From Dipteronia dyeriana (Eukaryota; Streptophyta; Magnoliopsida; Sapindales; Sapindaceae), in contig CM065301.1 in the NCBI GenBank assembly GCA_032871835.1, forward strand, positions 9,432,413-9,496,412: a stretch of 64,000 nt of DNA, given 5' to 3'. A program made the position numbers and the translations under genes. Shown piece by piece: positions 21,331 to 33,313 of the stretch. Below the pieces are notes generated by a model that saw only the letters and a list, made by a program, of their open reading frames with translations, ran no database searches and was not told where the DNA came from. Each line of letters opens with the position of its first letter. Position 1 is the first letter of the stretch.

Positions 21331-24300
21331 ATATTGTAACTCTAGAGACAGTCAATGATCCTGCCTAGTATGTTGACAACGGAGCTACAAATCACATAAC
21401 TTCATACCTCAACAACCTTTCACTCAAATCTGAATATAGAGGCAACGACAAGCTCATGGTTGGTATGGTGAGCATCTTGCTATATCCAATATTGGCTATA
21501 CTGTTGATTCTCATGATAATATCTCTAGGAATTTGCATCTCAATCAGATATTGCATGTACCTCACATCACTAAGAATTTACTCAGCATCTCAAAATTCAC
21601 TAGATACAATAATGTTATGGTTGAATTTTCTGCTGATAAATGTGTTGTGAAGGACCAGAAAATGGGTGTAGTGCTTCTCAGAGGTACAACTAAGGATGGT
21701 CTCTATCAACTTAAACTTGTTAAAGCTATATCTCATAATCGTTTCCAGTCTGATATTGCTAGTAATAATGCACATGTAAATAAATCAAATAGTTTTCATG
21801 CTTTGTTTAAAAATAACAAGCATACTGTGAGTGTTCACTCTACACTTTGGCATGCTAGACTAGGGCACCCGACACCTCTAATCTTGAAGAAAGTACTCAA
21901 TGAGCTTTAGTTTCCTTGTAACATTGGGACTTTAGAGTTTTGTGATTCATGTAAACTAGGAAAACTACATAGGCTCCCTTTCTCAAGATCAGAAATATCT
22001 GTAAAAACTCCTCTTGAACTTGTGTACACTGATTTGTGGGTGCCTGCTTCTTGTGTCTCTACTGAGGCATATAGATATTACATAGTTTTTGTGGATGCTT
22101 TTACAAGGTTCACATGGTTGTTTCTTTTAAAGCTAAAGTCTAACTCATTATCTGTGTTTATCTCTTTTCAAAAGCATGTTGAGTTGAAATATGACAGGAA
22201 AATTAAATGCTTACAAATTGTTATGGGATAAGAATACATGTCTTTCATTCAATATCTATCTAAGCAAGGTATTCAAATCAGATTCTCATATGCCTACACT
22301 CATCAACAAAATGGAGTGCCTGAGAGGAAGCATATGCATGTAACTGAAACTGATCTAACTCTATTGGCACATGCTAAAATGTCCTTGAACCATTTTCTAC
22401 TATTGTGTTTCTCATCAATAATCTTCCTACTCCCTTGCTTAAATTTCTGTCTCCTTTTCAAAAATTGCATAATAGGTTGCATAATTACAATTTTCTTCAC
22501 ACTTTTGGATGTGCATGCTTCCCTTTTCTCTGAGACTACTCCATGAAAAAACTTAATTTTCACTCAGCTAAATGCATTTTCATTGGGTATAGTCTTTCAC
22601 ACAAAGGGTATGGGTGTCTTCATCCCTCTGGTAAAGTCTATGTAACTAGGCATGCTGAGTTTAATGATTTAGACTTTCCATATCAACAACTTTTTCCAGC
22701 TGTCATGCCTTTGTCTACACCAGCTGATAGGATTCCTTTGTCAACATGTCTACACCAGCTGATAGGATTCCTTTGTCAACATTAATTGACTTGGTTCCAA
22801 AGTCTATTGACAAGTCTTTTTCAAGTCCACCTAATCTCTCTCAGCTTGATAACTCTTCATCTCATATTTCTTCTTCTATGCTTGTTTTAGAGCCAAATTC
22901 CTCTGCACAATCTCAGCTGTCTCCTTTACCCAACGAGTCCTCTTCGGCTTCTCCGCCTTCAATTCTAAATGTATCTCGATGTCAGTCTGTTCAGCCCATG
23001 ATCACTAGGTCTAAAAATAGCATATTTAGACCAAAAGTCTATACTACTTCCTGGTCTCTAGTAGCTTCTTTTATTGCTAACGCTGAGCCTAAATCAGTCA
23101 AAGAAGCATTAATTGATCCTTGTTGGTTTAATGCTATGAAAGAAGAATACAGAGCTCTTTTTCATAATAAGACTTAGGTACGTGTTCCTCACACTTCGTC
23201 TGTGAATATGGTTGGGTGTTAGTGGATATTTCGAACAAAATACAACTCTGATGGCTCTATTCTCAAGTACAAGGCTCGTTTAGGTGCAAAAGGCTACCAC
23301 CAGACACTTAGTCTCGATTATTTGGACACTTTCAGCCCAGTTGTTAAGGCTTCAACAATTCGAGTGATCTTCTCGATGGCTATTTCTCAAGGTTGGGATA
23401 TCCAACAAGTGGATATTAACAATGCTTTTCTAAACGGTGAATTACAGAAGGTTGTCTACATGGCACAACCAGAAGGTTTTACTAATGCAGCCTTTCCTTC
23501 TCATGTTTGTCTTCTTAAGAGGGCATTGTATGGCCTTAAATAGGCCCCACGTTCGTGGTTTCACAAGCTGAGAAATGTGTTGCTAAGTTGGGGTTTTGTG
23601 AACTCTACTTCTGATATGTCTCTATTCATTCATTATCAAGGTTCTAAGGTCTTGTATATACTTGTTTATGTTGATGACATACTTATAACAGGTAATGACT
23701 CTACTATTGTTCATCAGATTATTGCTCAACTTCACTCTGCTTTTGCTCTCAAAGCTTTGGGTTCGACTAGTTACTTCTTGGGGTTTAAGGCCTATAGAAA
23801 TACCACTGGTTTGTACCTTACTCAGTTAAAATATATTGGTGATCTCCTTAAAAAGAATGCTATGGCTTATTGTAAGCCTTATGACACTCCAATTGGTCCC
23901 AGTGTGAAACTTACATTGAAGGGTAGTGAGCCATTTGTTGATCCTTCTCGGTATCGCAACACAATTGGTGCCCTTCAATACGTCTCTTATACCAGACTTG
24001 ACATCGCATTCATTGTGAATAAGTTAAGTCAGTTTCTGGTAACTCCCACACAAGAACACTGGTTGGCTTACAAAAGGGTATTACGCTAATTGAAAGGCTC
24101 CACCTACAAGGGGTTATGGTTTAAACCAACTTCCAGATATGACTTACAAGTCTTCATTGATGCTGATTGGGCAAACAACCTTGATGATAGGCGTTCTACA
24201 AGTGGTAATTGCCTTTTTCTTGGTGAGAACCTGATCACTTGGAGCTCTAAAAAGCAGCAAGTAGTTGCTCGTTCTAGCACAGAGGCTAAATACAGAGCAA

Positions 24301-24629
24301 TGGCTCAGGTCACCACGAATGTCTTGTGGATGCGATCGATATTTAAGGAGCTTCGTCTGCCTCTCTCAATGCCATCTGTGATTTGGTGTGATAACATAAG
24401 TGCTAACTCCTTGGCTCAAAATCCTGTTTTTCATTCTCGAACCAAACATATCGAATCGATGTTCATTTTGTTCGAGAGAAAGTAACTTTAGGTCTTATAG
24501 AGCCTCGATATGTGCCTACTGCATATCAGATTGCTGATATTCTAATTAAAGGCCTTTCCGAAGATCGTTTTCAGTTTCTTTGTTCCAAATTGAACCTTGT
24601 TCAGTCACCTCGGTTCACTTTGTGGGAGA
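21330..24629 (+). pseudogene. pol: Copia pol (protease, integrase, reverse transcriptase, RNase H)
   Basis: Protease: YVDNGATNHI near 21368, where the expected Trp codon is TAG. Gag-pre-integrase: LWHARLGHP near 21850. Integrase core: 22022-22330, with stops. Reverse transcriptase: 23322-24089, with DTFSPVVKASTIR, QVDINNAFLNG and the catalytic YVDDI. RNase H: 24090-24485, with DADWANNLDDRRSTSG. Stops at 21908, 22229, 23175, 23541 and 24087, and a 35 bp tandem duplication at 22712-22781, break the frame. The polyprotein would copy the RNA and integrate the DNA. Confidence 0.9.
22712..22781 (+). repeat. 35 bp tandem duplication in copia pol
   Basis: TGTCTACACCAGCTGATAGG and the next 15 bases occur twice in a row. 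Because 35 is not a multiple of three, the duplication itself shifts the frame in the integrase-reverse transcriptase linker. Confidence 0.85.
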
Positions 24630-24630
24630 A

Positions 24631-25157
24631 TGTGAAGGAAACTGTCAAACAAACAAATATGGCTTATATTTCTACAAGCATGAAAAGCTTGTTTCCAGCT
24701 CATAGCTCACTAGAAACTCACACCTTACCGATTGATCAGTTGTTTCACTGTCTAAAATCAGGAAAGCAACAACCATTGATTATTAACCAACATGACTCAC
24801 TTGATCTTGATCTTGATCTTGGATCATATCATAGCTTCTGCAATAAGTTGTCACGTTGTAAAGTCAACTTAGGTGGGTAATTGTATCAATTGTACGTTTC
24901 ACAGTTAGTTAGGAATTCTGGTGAGCTTGCAGGTTGTTAGTGATTCTTCTAATCAGTTAGAGAATTCAGTTAAGATTCAATCAAAATTCTTTTATGTATA
25001 TATACAGCTCTCTTGTCATAACGGATTATGAAGAAAAAGTGAACTACAATTTAATTAGAGCTTGAGCTCATGAATGGCAATCGAAATTGACCGATACATA
25101 CTCTGTTTTTCTCTTAGTAATTTTCTCAAACACCTTGTTACATTTCTTAGTTTTCTC
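24631..25157 (+). repeat. 3' LTR of copia element 1
   Basis: Direct repeat of 19711-20231. The pol reading frame runs into it, ending at a stop at 24878. Confidence 0.85.
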
Positions 25158-25204
25158 TGGGTGGTCTTGAAATAGCTCCAACCCTACCGTAGGTGTAGAC
25201 CCAT

Positions 25205-25910
25205 CGGGAAATGATAATGCATTTTAATCGTCAAATATCTTATATGCAAATATACAATGAATAAATAAAAAATGAAAAGTTGTGCTTAAATATGTCGATC
25301 AACACGATAATTAAGTTAATAGTATTGTTTAACAAATCAAAAGAATAACAATTTGTATGCTCTTGATAAGATAACAGACGTTCGTAATTAGTTGTTAGTT
25401 ATGAGAATTAGTAGTTAACGTTTGTTAGTAACTCACTGCTAAGTTAATTACGCAATAGTTAATTAAGAACCCTCTCAAATCAATATAGCAAGAAAAAGAC
25501 ACGATCTTGTTAGTGTAATCAGGTGTATATAGTCAGTTCTTGTAACTGAAAAATCATTCATTTAATAATATAGAAAAATCATCCAAAAGACTCCATTAAT
25601 GGAGCTCTAATATTCTCTGCTTTTAGTCTTTGTTTTACGTTTCTGATCTTTGTTCTACCTGTAGTCTTCAGTGAAGACTTTTATCAAACACTTTGCATCG
25701 CTTCAGCTCTAACAAGCTCACATTGTTAGAGAGGGTGTTGCTCCCATTTCCCATGCCACCCATTTCCAACATCATCTCTAATAATAAACTTCAACCCCTT
25801 ATATTGGGTTTTGAATCGACTTGAAGTCTAATGTACAAGAAACGAGTTTCATTTTTATGTTGTTTTAGAGTGACTCAGAGCTGAATTTATAAGACAACTC
25901 ATACTATATT
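25205..25910. repeat. Dispersed repeat, copy A, split by an insertion
   Basis: Its left part (about 25205-25350, including AGTTAATAGTATTG) and right part (about 25730-25910, including the CATGCCACC and GGTTTTGAATCGA segments) are collinear with a continuous stretch at about 31365-31720. The interval between the two parts is the candidate solo LTR. The family was not identified; an old LTR is possible. Confidence 0.45.
25355..25720. repeat. Candidate solo LTR
   Basis: About 366 bp beginning TGTATGCTCT and ending CTCTAACA, present in copy A of the dispersed repeat but absent from copy B at 31.4 kb. It contains GTGTATATAG (TATA-like) and AATAATATA signals in the usual LTR order. No exact target duplication was found, so this rests on the empty-site comparison. 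Confidence 0.4.
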
Positions 25911-26217
25911 ATCGAGGAATTAAATTGGGAGATTTAAAAGAAGTGAGAAGTTAGGGTTTAAAATTTGGGTAAAGTGAAAAAGAAAGAAAACGTGAGGTGT
26001 TTGGGAATTGAGATGTGTGATCTGCTGGAAAGAGGAGTTTTTTTTTTTTCTTTTTGGATGGTGTATTTTTATAAAATCTTTGGAGACTAGTTGGGTTTAT
26101 AATTTAATTTATTGGACTTTACTGAATTGGGTTTTAAGTTGAAGATTAAAGTTGTTATGGGCTAAACAATTATTGAATTTGTGTTTTACCTTCATCTTTT
26201 TTTTCTTTTTCTTTTTT

Positions 26218-27102
26218 ACTAAAATCCTTATTTATTTTTTTCAAATTATCTCATTTTTAAATATCTTTACCATATTAGCAATCCTAGTCCTTTTATTTTT
26301 CAAAATACATCACTTTAATCCATTTAATCAAATTACTAACAGTGAACTTGTGAACTACAACTGAATGTATAATACATCGATTTTGCCCCTAAAAGGTTAT
26401 TACATTTTAATTTTCCAAAGTTTCTTTCAAATAATTTTCATATTTTAATATTAAATAAAAATTAAATTACTAACAAAACAAAATACTTTCTTTAAAAAAC
26501 AGGAGATTTTTTATTATGAGCAGAAAATTAATTTAAATATAAAAAATTAAGATTAAAAGTACATTAAAAAAAACAATAAATATTTTTTTATCTTTTTTTA
26601 GAGATCCGATCGATCTCCTAACGACTGAGATCTGGAGAACTGATCAAGAATGGAAGTAAAAGAGGAGGACCCTCAGGGAAATGAAGGAGACCATAGTTTG
26701 TTGATAGAGGTTGGTGTATGGAAATTGGTCGGCAGTCCAAGTAATCGGCAAGCAAACGGCAAGCAAAGCTAGAGGTCCAAAGCAGAAATGTATTAAAATT
26801 AAAAAACAAAATAAAAACCATAAAAATATTAAATTTTTAAAAATTTATTTTAGCGACCCAGTGGATCTCCAAATGATTGAAATTGGGAAATTTAATATTG
26901 TTTTAATCTTAACTTTTAATATTTCTCTTATTTTTTGTTTATATTTTGGTTTTTCTTTAATATTAAAATATGAAAAGTATTTAAAAGAAATTAATCAAAT
27001 GGACTAAAGTGATGTAATTTAAAAAAAAAAAACTAAAGTTACCAATATAATAAAAATATTTAAAAAGTATGACAATTCCTGAGAAAAAAAAAAGACTTTA
27101 GT
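26218..27102. repeat. Non-autonomous element with long inverted arms
   Basis: The left arm (about 26218-26460) and right arm (about 26920-27102) are inverted copies. Shared landmarks include ACTAAA(A/G)TC at the tips, ACATCACTTTA(A/G)TCCATTT and TTTTCATATTTTAATATTAAA. The middle has no gene. Target duplication is unclear because the flanks are T-rich. Confidence 0.55.
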
Positions 27103-27189
27103 GCAATTACATCTCTCTTTTTTAAATCAATTCAAACTTTTTTTTTTTCAAAAAACTTGGATGCGTTATAACTCTCCCAAGCCCCTGAA

Positions 27190-27638
27190 GGGCTCCACCC
27201 CCGAAAATAACAGGACCAGTATTACTTGATGGTTGGTAGTTAAATTGTAACGTTCCAAAACCTAAATAAAGCAACATGTAAAATTACATAATAAAAAAAA
27301 GCAACATATGAAATCTACTATGTACTTATAAGCGACCGGTTAAACAATTATAGCGTTCAGTAAATCTATAGAAATTAAATAACGTGTCTCGTTAACTTAT
27401 CTTTCATCGTACCATCTTATAATTTATATGTTATAATAACAAATCATTTGACACAAACTAATTTTTTGGGTTATAAACAAACATCTTCACGTGAACATCA
27501 TATATTTATTATCAAAACCTTTAGTCGTCAAAGTACAACTTTGTAATTTATGTATTTTTAAAATAAATATATTTCTTAGAAATTTTATGTAACAGATGGT
27601 AATAATAAATTCAAAATAAATAAAAAATGCTACCCCGA
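27190..27638. repeat. Dispersed repeat related to 40200-40745
   Basis: Shares collinear blocks with the later copy: AGTATTACTT, GGTTAGTTAAATTGTAAC-type and CCAAAACCTAAATAAAGCAA, then the TGAACATCA block and the AGATGGTAATAATAAATTC block. No coding content. Family unknown. A hAT MITE landed at its right edge. Confidence 0.5.
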
Positions 27639-28166
27639 CTTCAAGCTAGGGATGCACATTTATCTCCGAGGTCCCAAATCCAGTACCCCCATCTCCATTT
27701 GGGAATTTTTTCTTTTTGGGAAAATGGGGAGATGGGGGAGATGGGGACCCCCATTTCCCCATTTCCCCCGCAATTAAATTGAAATGGGATTGGGGATGGA
27801 GATCCCCATTTCTCCATTTCCCCCAAAAGTGTATAAATATAATTATAATATATATTTTAATTATTTGAAACATTTTATATTGAATTTGTAATGTATTGAT
27901 ATTTTATATTTATATTGAAATGTTAGTTTTTTTTTAATTTAATTTATAATTTTTAGTTAAATAGGGAAATGAAAAAATGGGATAACGGGGGATACAAAAA
28001 AACAGAGAAAAACAGGGAAAATGGGGAATTGGGGATGAGGAGACCTCCCCCCAAACATCCCCATCCCCATTTTCCCCAAATGGGAAAATGGAGGGATTGG
28101 GGAAGGGTCTAAGAAGTGGAAATGGGGTTCATCCCTATTCCCCAAACATGTATCCCTACTTCAAGC
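27639..28166. mobile_element. hAT-type MITE with 8 bp target duplication
   Basis: CTTCAAGC at 27639-27646 is repeated at 28159-28166. The 512 bp between begins TAGGGATGCA and ends TATCCCTA, a short hAT-like terminal inverted repeat. Subterminal regions are filled with inverted CCCCATTTCC / GGAAATGGGG runs on both sides of an AT-rich middle. There is no transposase, so it would be moved by a related hAT enzyme. The 8 bp duplication and TAGGG tip are standard for hAT. Confidence 0.85.
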
Positions 28167-29460
28167 CATGACCCCTCGACTTACAAAAATAAATGCTACC
28201 AAAAAATTTAAACTTTATTTAACTTTAATCCCCTGAAATTTTTTGTTTTTATATAATGATCTTCTCAAACTTAAATTTTTGACTCCCCCTTGTTTGTATT
28301 GCTATTGTTGTTCGTCTATTCATATTCGAAAAAAATCAAAAACCTTACATGCTAAAATGATTATAAATTTCATCGTGCAAGTGTATACATGCACTTTGTT
28401 TAAATTTTATTGCGTTGCCGTTCCAATGTGTAAGCTTGTTTCTCCTATTTGCGGTAAAATAAATACATACTCTTTTTCAATTTTATTGTGAATAAAGTTT
28501 AAAAGGTTATTTGTTTTTTCTACTTAAAACTTAATGGATCTAAATTGAACTCATTAAGTTATTTTGTTTATTTTTTTAAGTGGTCAAACAAATTAAAAAA
28601 ATCAAAAAACAGTTTAAAAAATAAAATAAAAAATACTGATTTTAACTTAATTTCAAATCAGTGGATTACAATTAAAATATTCTCTTCCAAGTCTATCATC
28701 TCAACGAAGATATAATTTCAAATTTATCCTAATATGATATGGTGTACAGATCTTTCTTTTATCGTCTTTCTTATTTTAAACAGCTTTTAGAAAGGAAAAA
28801 CAACCATAATCATTTCTCATACAGACCGGTGCATATAGTTTAAGAACCTATTTCACAAAAAAAAAACATCAACTTTTTTTATTTGGTTTCCGGTGCATAT
28901 GATTTAGGAAAAAAAAAATGATTTCCTCAATTATATACATTAGAAACGTGGACAACATACAAAATAACTTGAACTTTTTTTTACAATAATTGAATTTGAA
29001 ATTTATTTGCAGAATATGTAAAATTATATTCTTTGATGAATTTTTTGTTTTGTTAAATTGAATTTTGTTTGTATAAAAACATGCATTTTAAATTACTTCT
29101 TTTAATTAACAGGTGTATATATGTTAAAATACATATTTTCATATAATAATTTTAAAAAACAAATATGTTAACAACACATTTTGATGTGAGCAAAAAAACA
29201 AATATCATTTAGATCCAGAATACAGTTCCTATTCAGTCTTTTGAAAAATTCAAAGTTGTTCAGTTTTCAGATAAAAAAACAAACGACCTCCAAGTAAAAG
29301 AGTGGTTGATAATGCTTATTTCTAAACTTGGTGTAAACCTGTTTCCTATCATTTTGCATCCGTTTTTCAGGTAAAACACTTAAATTTGTTTGTGTGGGTC
29401 TTTGTAGCTTCCCAGGGGTATTCGTGCAAAGATTGGAGACTTTCAGGGTTATTTTAAAGA
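28167..29460. other. AT-rich non-coding stretch
   Basis: No supported gene. A short direct repeat CCGGTGCATAT followed by A/T-rich sequence occurs near 28826 and 28890. Small open frames show no family resemblance. Confidence 0.5.
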
Positions 29461-31240
29461 TAAAAGAAGATTGTCGCGGTACATATGCACGTTCGTACCA
29501 TGCCTGAACAACGCAACACATTCCAATAGTTTATTGCGGTACATACGCACATTGGAACCACGTATTTCAATCCAGAAGTTTGTCGCGGTACGTGCATTCC
29601 CTAGAAGCACACGTACCGCACACTTAAGCCACATTAGCAGAATTTTATGGTTTTGTGCCTAAATTCCCATACCCTATATCTACCTCATTTCCCCTCTATT
29701 CTAAGACCTCTTGCACGACTCTTGAACTCCAAAACACTCCCATAACAATCCAAAACATCCGAGAACCAATTTTTATCTCAAATCCTTCACCGAATCACCA
29801 AAAACCTTTATCAAATCACCATCTATACCCAAATCCCACTTTACCGAACATTCTCCACCTCATATCCTTATCTAAATCAACCACCAAAATCACATCTTGG
29901 AGACAAAAAAATCAAAGAAAGAAAAAGTCTAGCACACCAAAATCACATCTTAGAGAGAAAAAAAAAACAAAGAAATAAGAAGTCTAGCACAACCAAGTAA
30001 GAGAGGAGTAGTTCTTCAACTTAATTTACCCTTATCCTTTCTCTCTTTACATCTATTTGTATTCATTTATAGCTTGTACTCATTACATATCTTGCATGCA
30101 CATTTATTGTATTATAAACTAAATCCTTCTTGGCGAAGACCAAGATTATGCATTTACCATAAACTTTATTAAAGACCACCACTTTACCTCTATTGCTTAT
30201 GTTTATGTATGTGTATTTCATGTTATAATCAATATCGAGTGTCTAGCCAGCATTTAATGTTTAATTTGTTATTAAGTGATGAACTAAAAGGAGAAACGCA
30301 CAACGTGCTCGATGAATGCTCAAGGCTAGTCTCTATGACTCAATTAATGAACCACAAAGCTTATTGAACTTGTGTGTTTTTTGAATGACCACACAACCAA
30401 GTAAGAGAGGAGTTCTTCAACTTAATTTACCCTTATCCTTTCTCTCTTTACATCTATTTGTATTCATTTATAGCTTGTACTCATTACATATCTTGCATGC
30501 CCATTTATTGTATTATAAACTAAATCCTTCTTGGCTAAGACCAAGATTATGCATTTACCATAAACTTTGTTAAAGACCACCACTTTACCTCTATTGCTTA
30601 TGTTTATGTATGTGTATTTCATGTTATAATCAATATTGAGTGTCTAACTATCATTTAATGTTGAATTGGTTATTAAGTGAAACTAAAAGGAGAAACACAC
30701 AACGTGTTCGATGAAATGCTCGAGGCTAGTATCTAGGACTCAATTAATGAACCACAAAGCTTATTGAACTTGTATGTTTTTTGAATGACCGCCGAGAGGT
30801 TAGGTTAGGTTTTATATATATGTGTGTGTGTTGTCTCTATTACTTAAACGAGAGTAGAGACTAATTGAAGGTTGTCACAAGTTTATATTTACACTTGCAT
30901 AATTTATCTTCAATGGTGTATCTATAAACCGATCAGAATTGGTTAAATGGACTCACAATTTTAGCCTACTTTCCTATTAGTAATGCAATCACTTCCTTAT
31001 GTGTGGCCTTGCTTTTCTTGTTTGTTTAATTTTACTAATCGCATTATATAGTTTAATTTAGTTAAATTTAAGTAGTATAATTCAATCATCACATCTTTGC
31101 TTGTCTAAATAGTAATTTAATCAATCAATTGTGGTAATCAATTCATCAATCCTCACAGGACGAATGATAAATATCTTATTTATCATTGTACTACTCTCAC
31201 GACTCTGTATTATTACGGGTGCTCATTTAAGAGTGGCCTA
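29461..31240 (+). repeat. Probable decayed gypsy-type LTR or LTR-like debris
   Basis: Starts with three GCGGTAC-type dyads (29471-29620; GCGGTACGTG is inverted as CACGTACCGC at 29586-29619). This recalls the hairpin block upstream of the TATA box in the Athila-like LTR at 1.1 kb. The right part ends in a CCTCACAGGACGAATGATAAA region near 31.15 kb that resembles Athila/Tat LTR ends. No primer site or genes are attached. A tandem duplication (29988-30790) lies inside. Confidence 0.35.
29988..30790 (+). repeat. 404 bp tandem duplication
   Basis: 29988-30391 and 30392-30790 are collinear and differ at only a few sites and small indels, so the duplication is recent compared with the surrounding debris. 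Neither copy has a supported gene. Confidence 0.85.
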
Positions 31241-31364
31241 CAGTTGCATCAGCTGTAACATCGAAGACGTGGACATACAAATATACTCGTAAATATAAGG
31301 TAAGATTATTTATCAAACAATAAGAATTGTGAATTTTTAAAAGTTTCATCTTCTCAAGCAATGA

Positions 31365-31720
31365 TTGACATAACATGCAATTTAATCGCCTAATATCTTT
31401 GATGCAAAGAAATAACAATGAGAGATTATGCTTGAAGATCTTTATCATCACGGTAAGTTAATAGTATTGCTTGACAAATCAAAAGGAGGACAACCATGTC
31501 CGCTCTCACCTGTTAGGAGAGGATCCGATACTCTCATTTCACATGCCACCAATTTCAAAATTCTCTAAAAACTTTAACCCTATTTTAGGTTTTGAATCGA
31601 TTTTCATTATGAATGTAAGATAATTAAAAGAAAATGGTTTTTTATCTTCTTAATTAATATTGTCGAAGAGTAAGTCATAGCTAAATTTATACGAGAACTC
31701 TTAAGGCATTACCAAGGAAA
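31365..31720. repeat. Dispersed repeat, copy B
   Basis: Uninterrupted relative of 25205-25350 plus 25730-25910. It serves as the empty-site reference for the candidate solo LTR there. Confidence 0.45.
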
Positions 31721-31758
31721 ATCTGAAATAAAACGTTTTGAAATCTATAGAAATATCT

Positions 31759-32721
31759 GTAAAACATATTTTACAAACAAACCTGACTGGTATCAATGAA
31801 AATAGAAAATAACGTTAGAAAAATAGTTTGTTCCGAGACCCGTGTTTCACACGGTGTCCTTACAACAATTTCACCGGACAACACCGTATGTGTATTAGGC
31901 AATTGTCTCCAAGGATACAACGGTTCAACAGTGGTAGGCCTAAGCACTATCCACTATCAGCGAACTCAAACCGATTTTTGAACTTACCAAGAAACAGAGA
32001 GAAGAAACGAATTCGGCTGCTCAAAAGAAACTTGAATTATTTTTCTGTGTATGTTGAACAGAATATGAGTGGGATTAAATACCCCAACCGAAACCCTAGG
32101 GTTTTGGGATTAATTCGGGATTATATTTGAAAAATTCGTTTTGATTTAATAAGAAAATAATTTAATTAGATAATATTCTCCAAAGAGATTTATTTCTAAT
32201 TAAAACTCGATTCTGTATTCTTAGTGATCAAGTAAGAAATCAGAATCCAAACAATTAAAGCTTTCCTTATTCATCACAATCAAAACGTTGACTTTGGGAA
32301 GTGGCAAAAGGTCAACTGTACTCTCACGGTCCAATCGGAGCGGCATTCGTGTCCGCAGGTCGCGCCCACACACGAGTCGTGCATTCGAAGGTTTGGGGTC
32401 CATGATTTGCACCCCCCCTGCGCGCGCGAGATAGAGCCTCTATGCCACACAAATGTTGAAAGCTCATATCACACATTCACTTATAAACTACTTATAAATG
32501 ATTTCCCTAAGCAATGTGGGATTCCTTTTAATCCCTACACAATTGGTCCACTTTGAGATTCAATTTCTCAATCACCCATTAACCATTTTGTGAATTTGAG
32601 TATACCATTTCGAAGTTCTCACGGAGGAGAATTCGAATCCACTTGAATCTTCCATTTCTATGGAATTTATCATACTCAATTTTTGCCCTCAACATGAGAG
32701 ATTATCACAAAATTTCCAACA
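31759..32721 (-). repeat. 3' LTR of copia element 2
   Basis: Starts on the minus strand TGTTGGAAAT at 32721 after a purine tract and ends near TTTTACA at 31759. Related copies are the 5' units at 38.1-40.2 kb and the solo LTR at 52375-53323. The left limit is approximate: A-rich sequence beyond it may still be related. Confidence 0.75.
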
Positions 32722-33313
32722 ATCCCCCACATGAATGAAATTGACCTAGGAGACACAAAAAAGATGTTTGGTAAGTTCAAACGGTCGAAGACTGCATCGG
32801 ATAGGTAGGTGTTACCCTTTGAACCTTCCCTTGTAAATGTATGCTTACTTTACTGGCTGATCAGTAGATGTGATATCCTTGAACTGTTCTGCCGTTTTGT
32901 GTAAACGATCACACACCTTACACAGGTATCTTCCAGACCCGATTTGGTTCTCATTTTTATGTTCGTTTTGGCCATGAACATGCGCCTGGTTCTGTGAGAG
33001 TCTCTGGAGAATATAGCCCTTCACTATTCTCTTTTAGAAGTTGCCCCATTTCTCTCTCACATAGGTGATTTCTTAATTAAGAGTAACCCGCTTTACTCTG
33101 CTCGGATTTTCATAGCTAGGAATTTCAACACATAAGAATCATTAAAAACCACAGTTTAACCTTTTCCCTATGGGCATCACTGTTTCATCATAGGAATGGA
33201 CTTGAGGGTAACCCCCACAGTGATCCAACTGAGTCTTACAACTTGGTTTTCCCATTGAACCTAGATCTTGGGATCTCCAGTCAACTAGGTTGGGTGTCCA
33301 TTGTATCGACCTT
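32722..33313 (-). other. Copia 2 non-coding 3' region
   Basis: Lies between the RNase H stop and the 3' LTR and ends in the purine tract (minus strand CATGTGGGGGAT). No gene is seen. Confidence 0.6.

Larger units (their letters stand above)
19711..25157 (+). mobile_element. Ty1/copia retrotransposon with both LTRs, coding region broken
   Basis: Direct terminal repeats of 521 bp (19711-20231) and 527 bp (24631-25157) begin TGTGAAGGAA. The left one is followed by the initiator-tRNA-Met type primer site TGGTATCAGAGC; the right one is preceded by a purine tract TGTGGGAGAA. Internal order is gag, protease, integrase, reverse transcriptase, RNase H, which defines copia. TGGG flanks both ends (19707-19710 and 25158-25161), compatible with a decayed 5 bp target duplication. 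About 26 substitutions were counted by eye between the LTRs, so the insertion is fairly young yet already inactive. Confidence 0.9.

Noticed and set aside
20100..25160. Idea that the paired 520 bp repeats were a CRISPR-like or segmental duplication
   Set aside because: They flank a primer site, copia genes and a purine tract, so they are LTRs. No CRISPR-type spaced repeats were found anywhere in the window.
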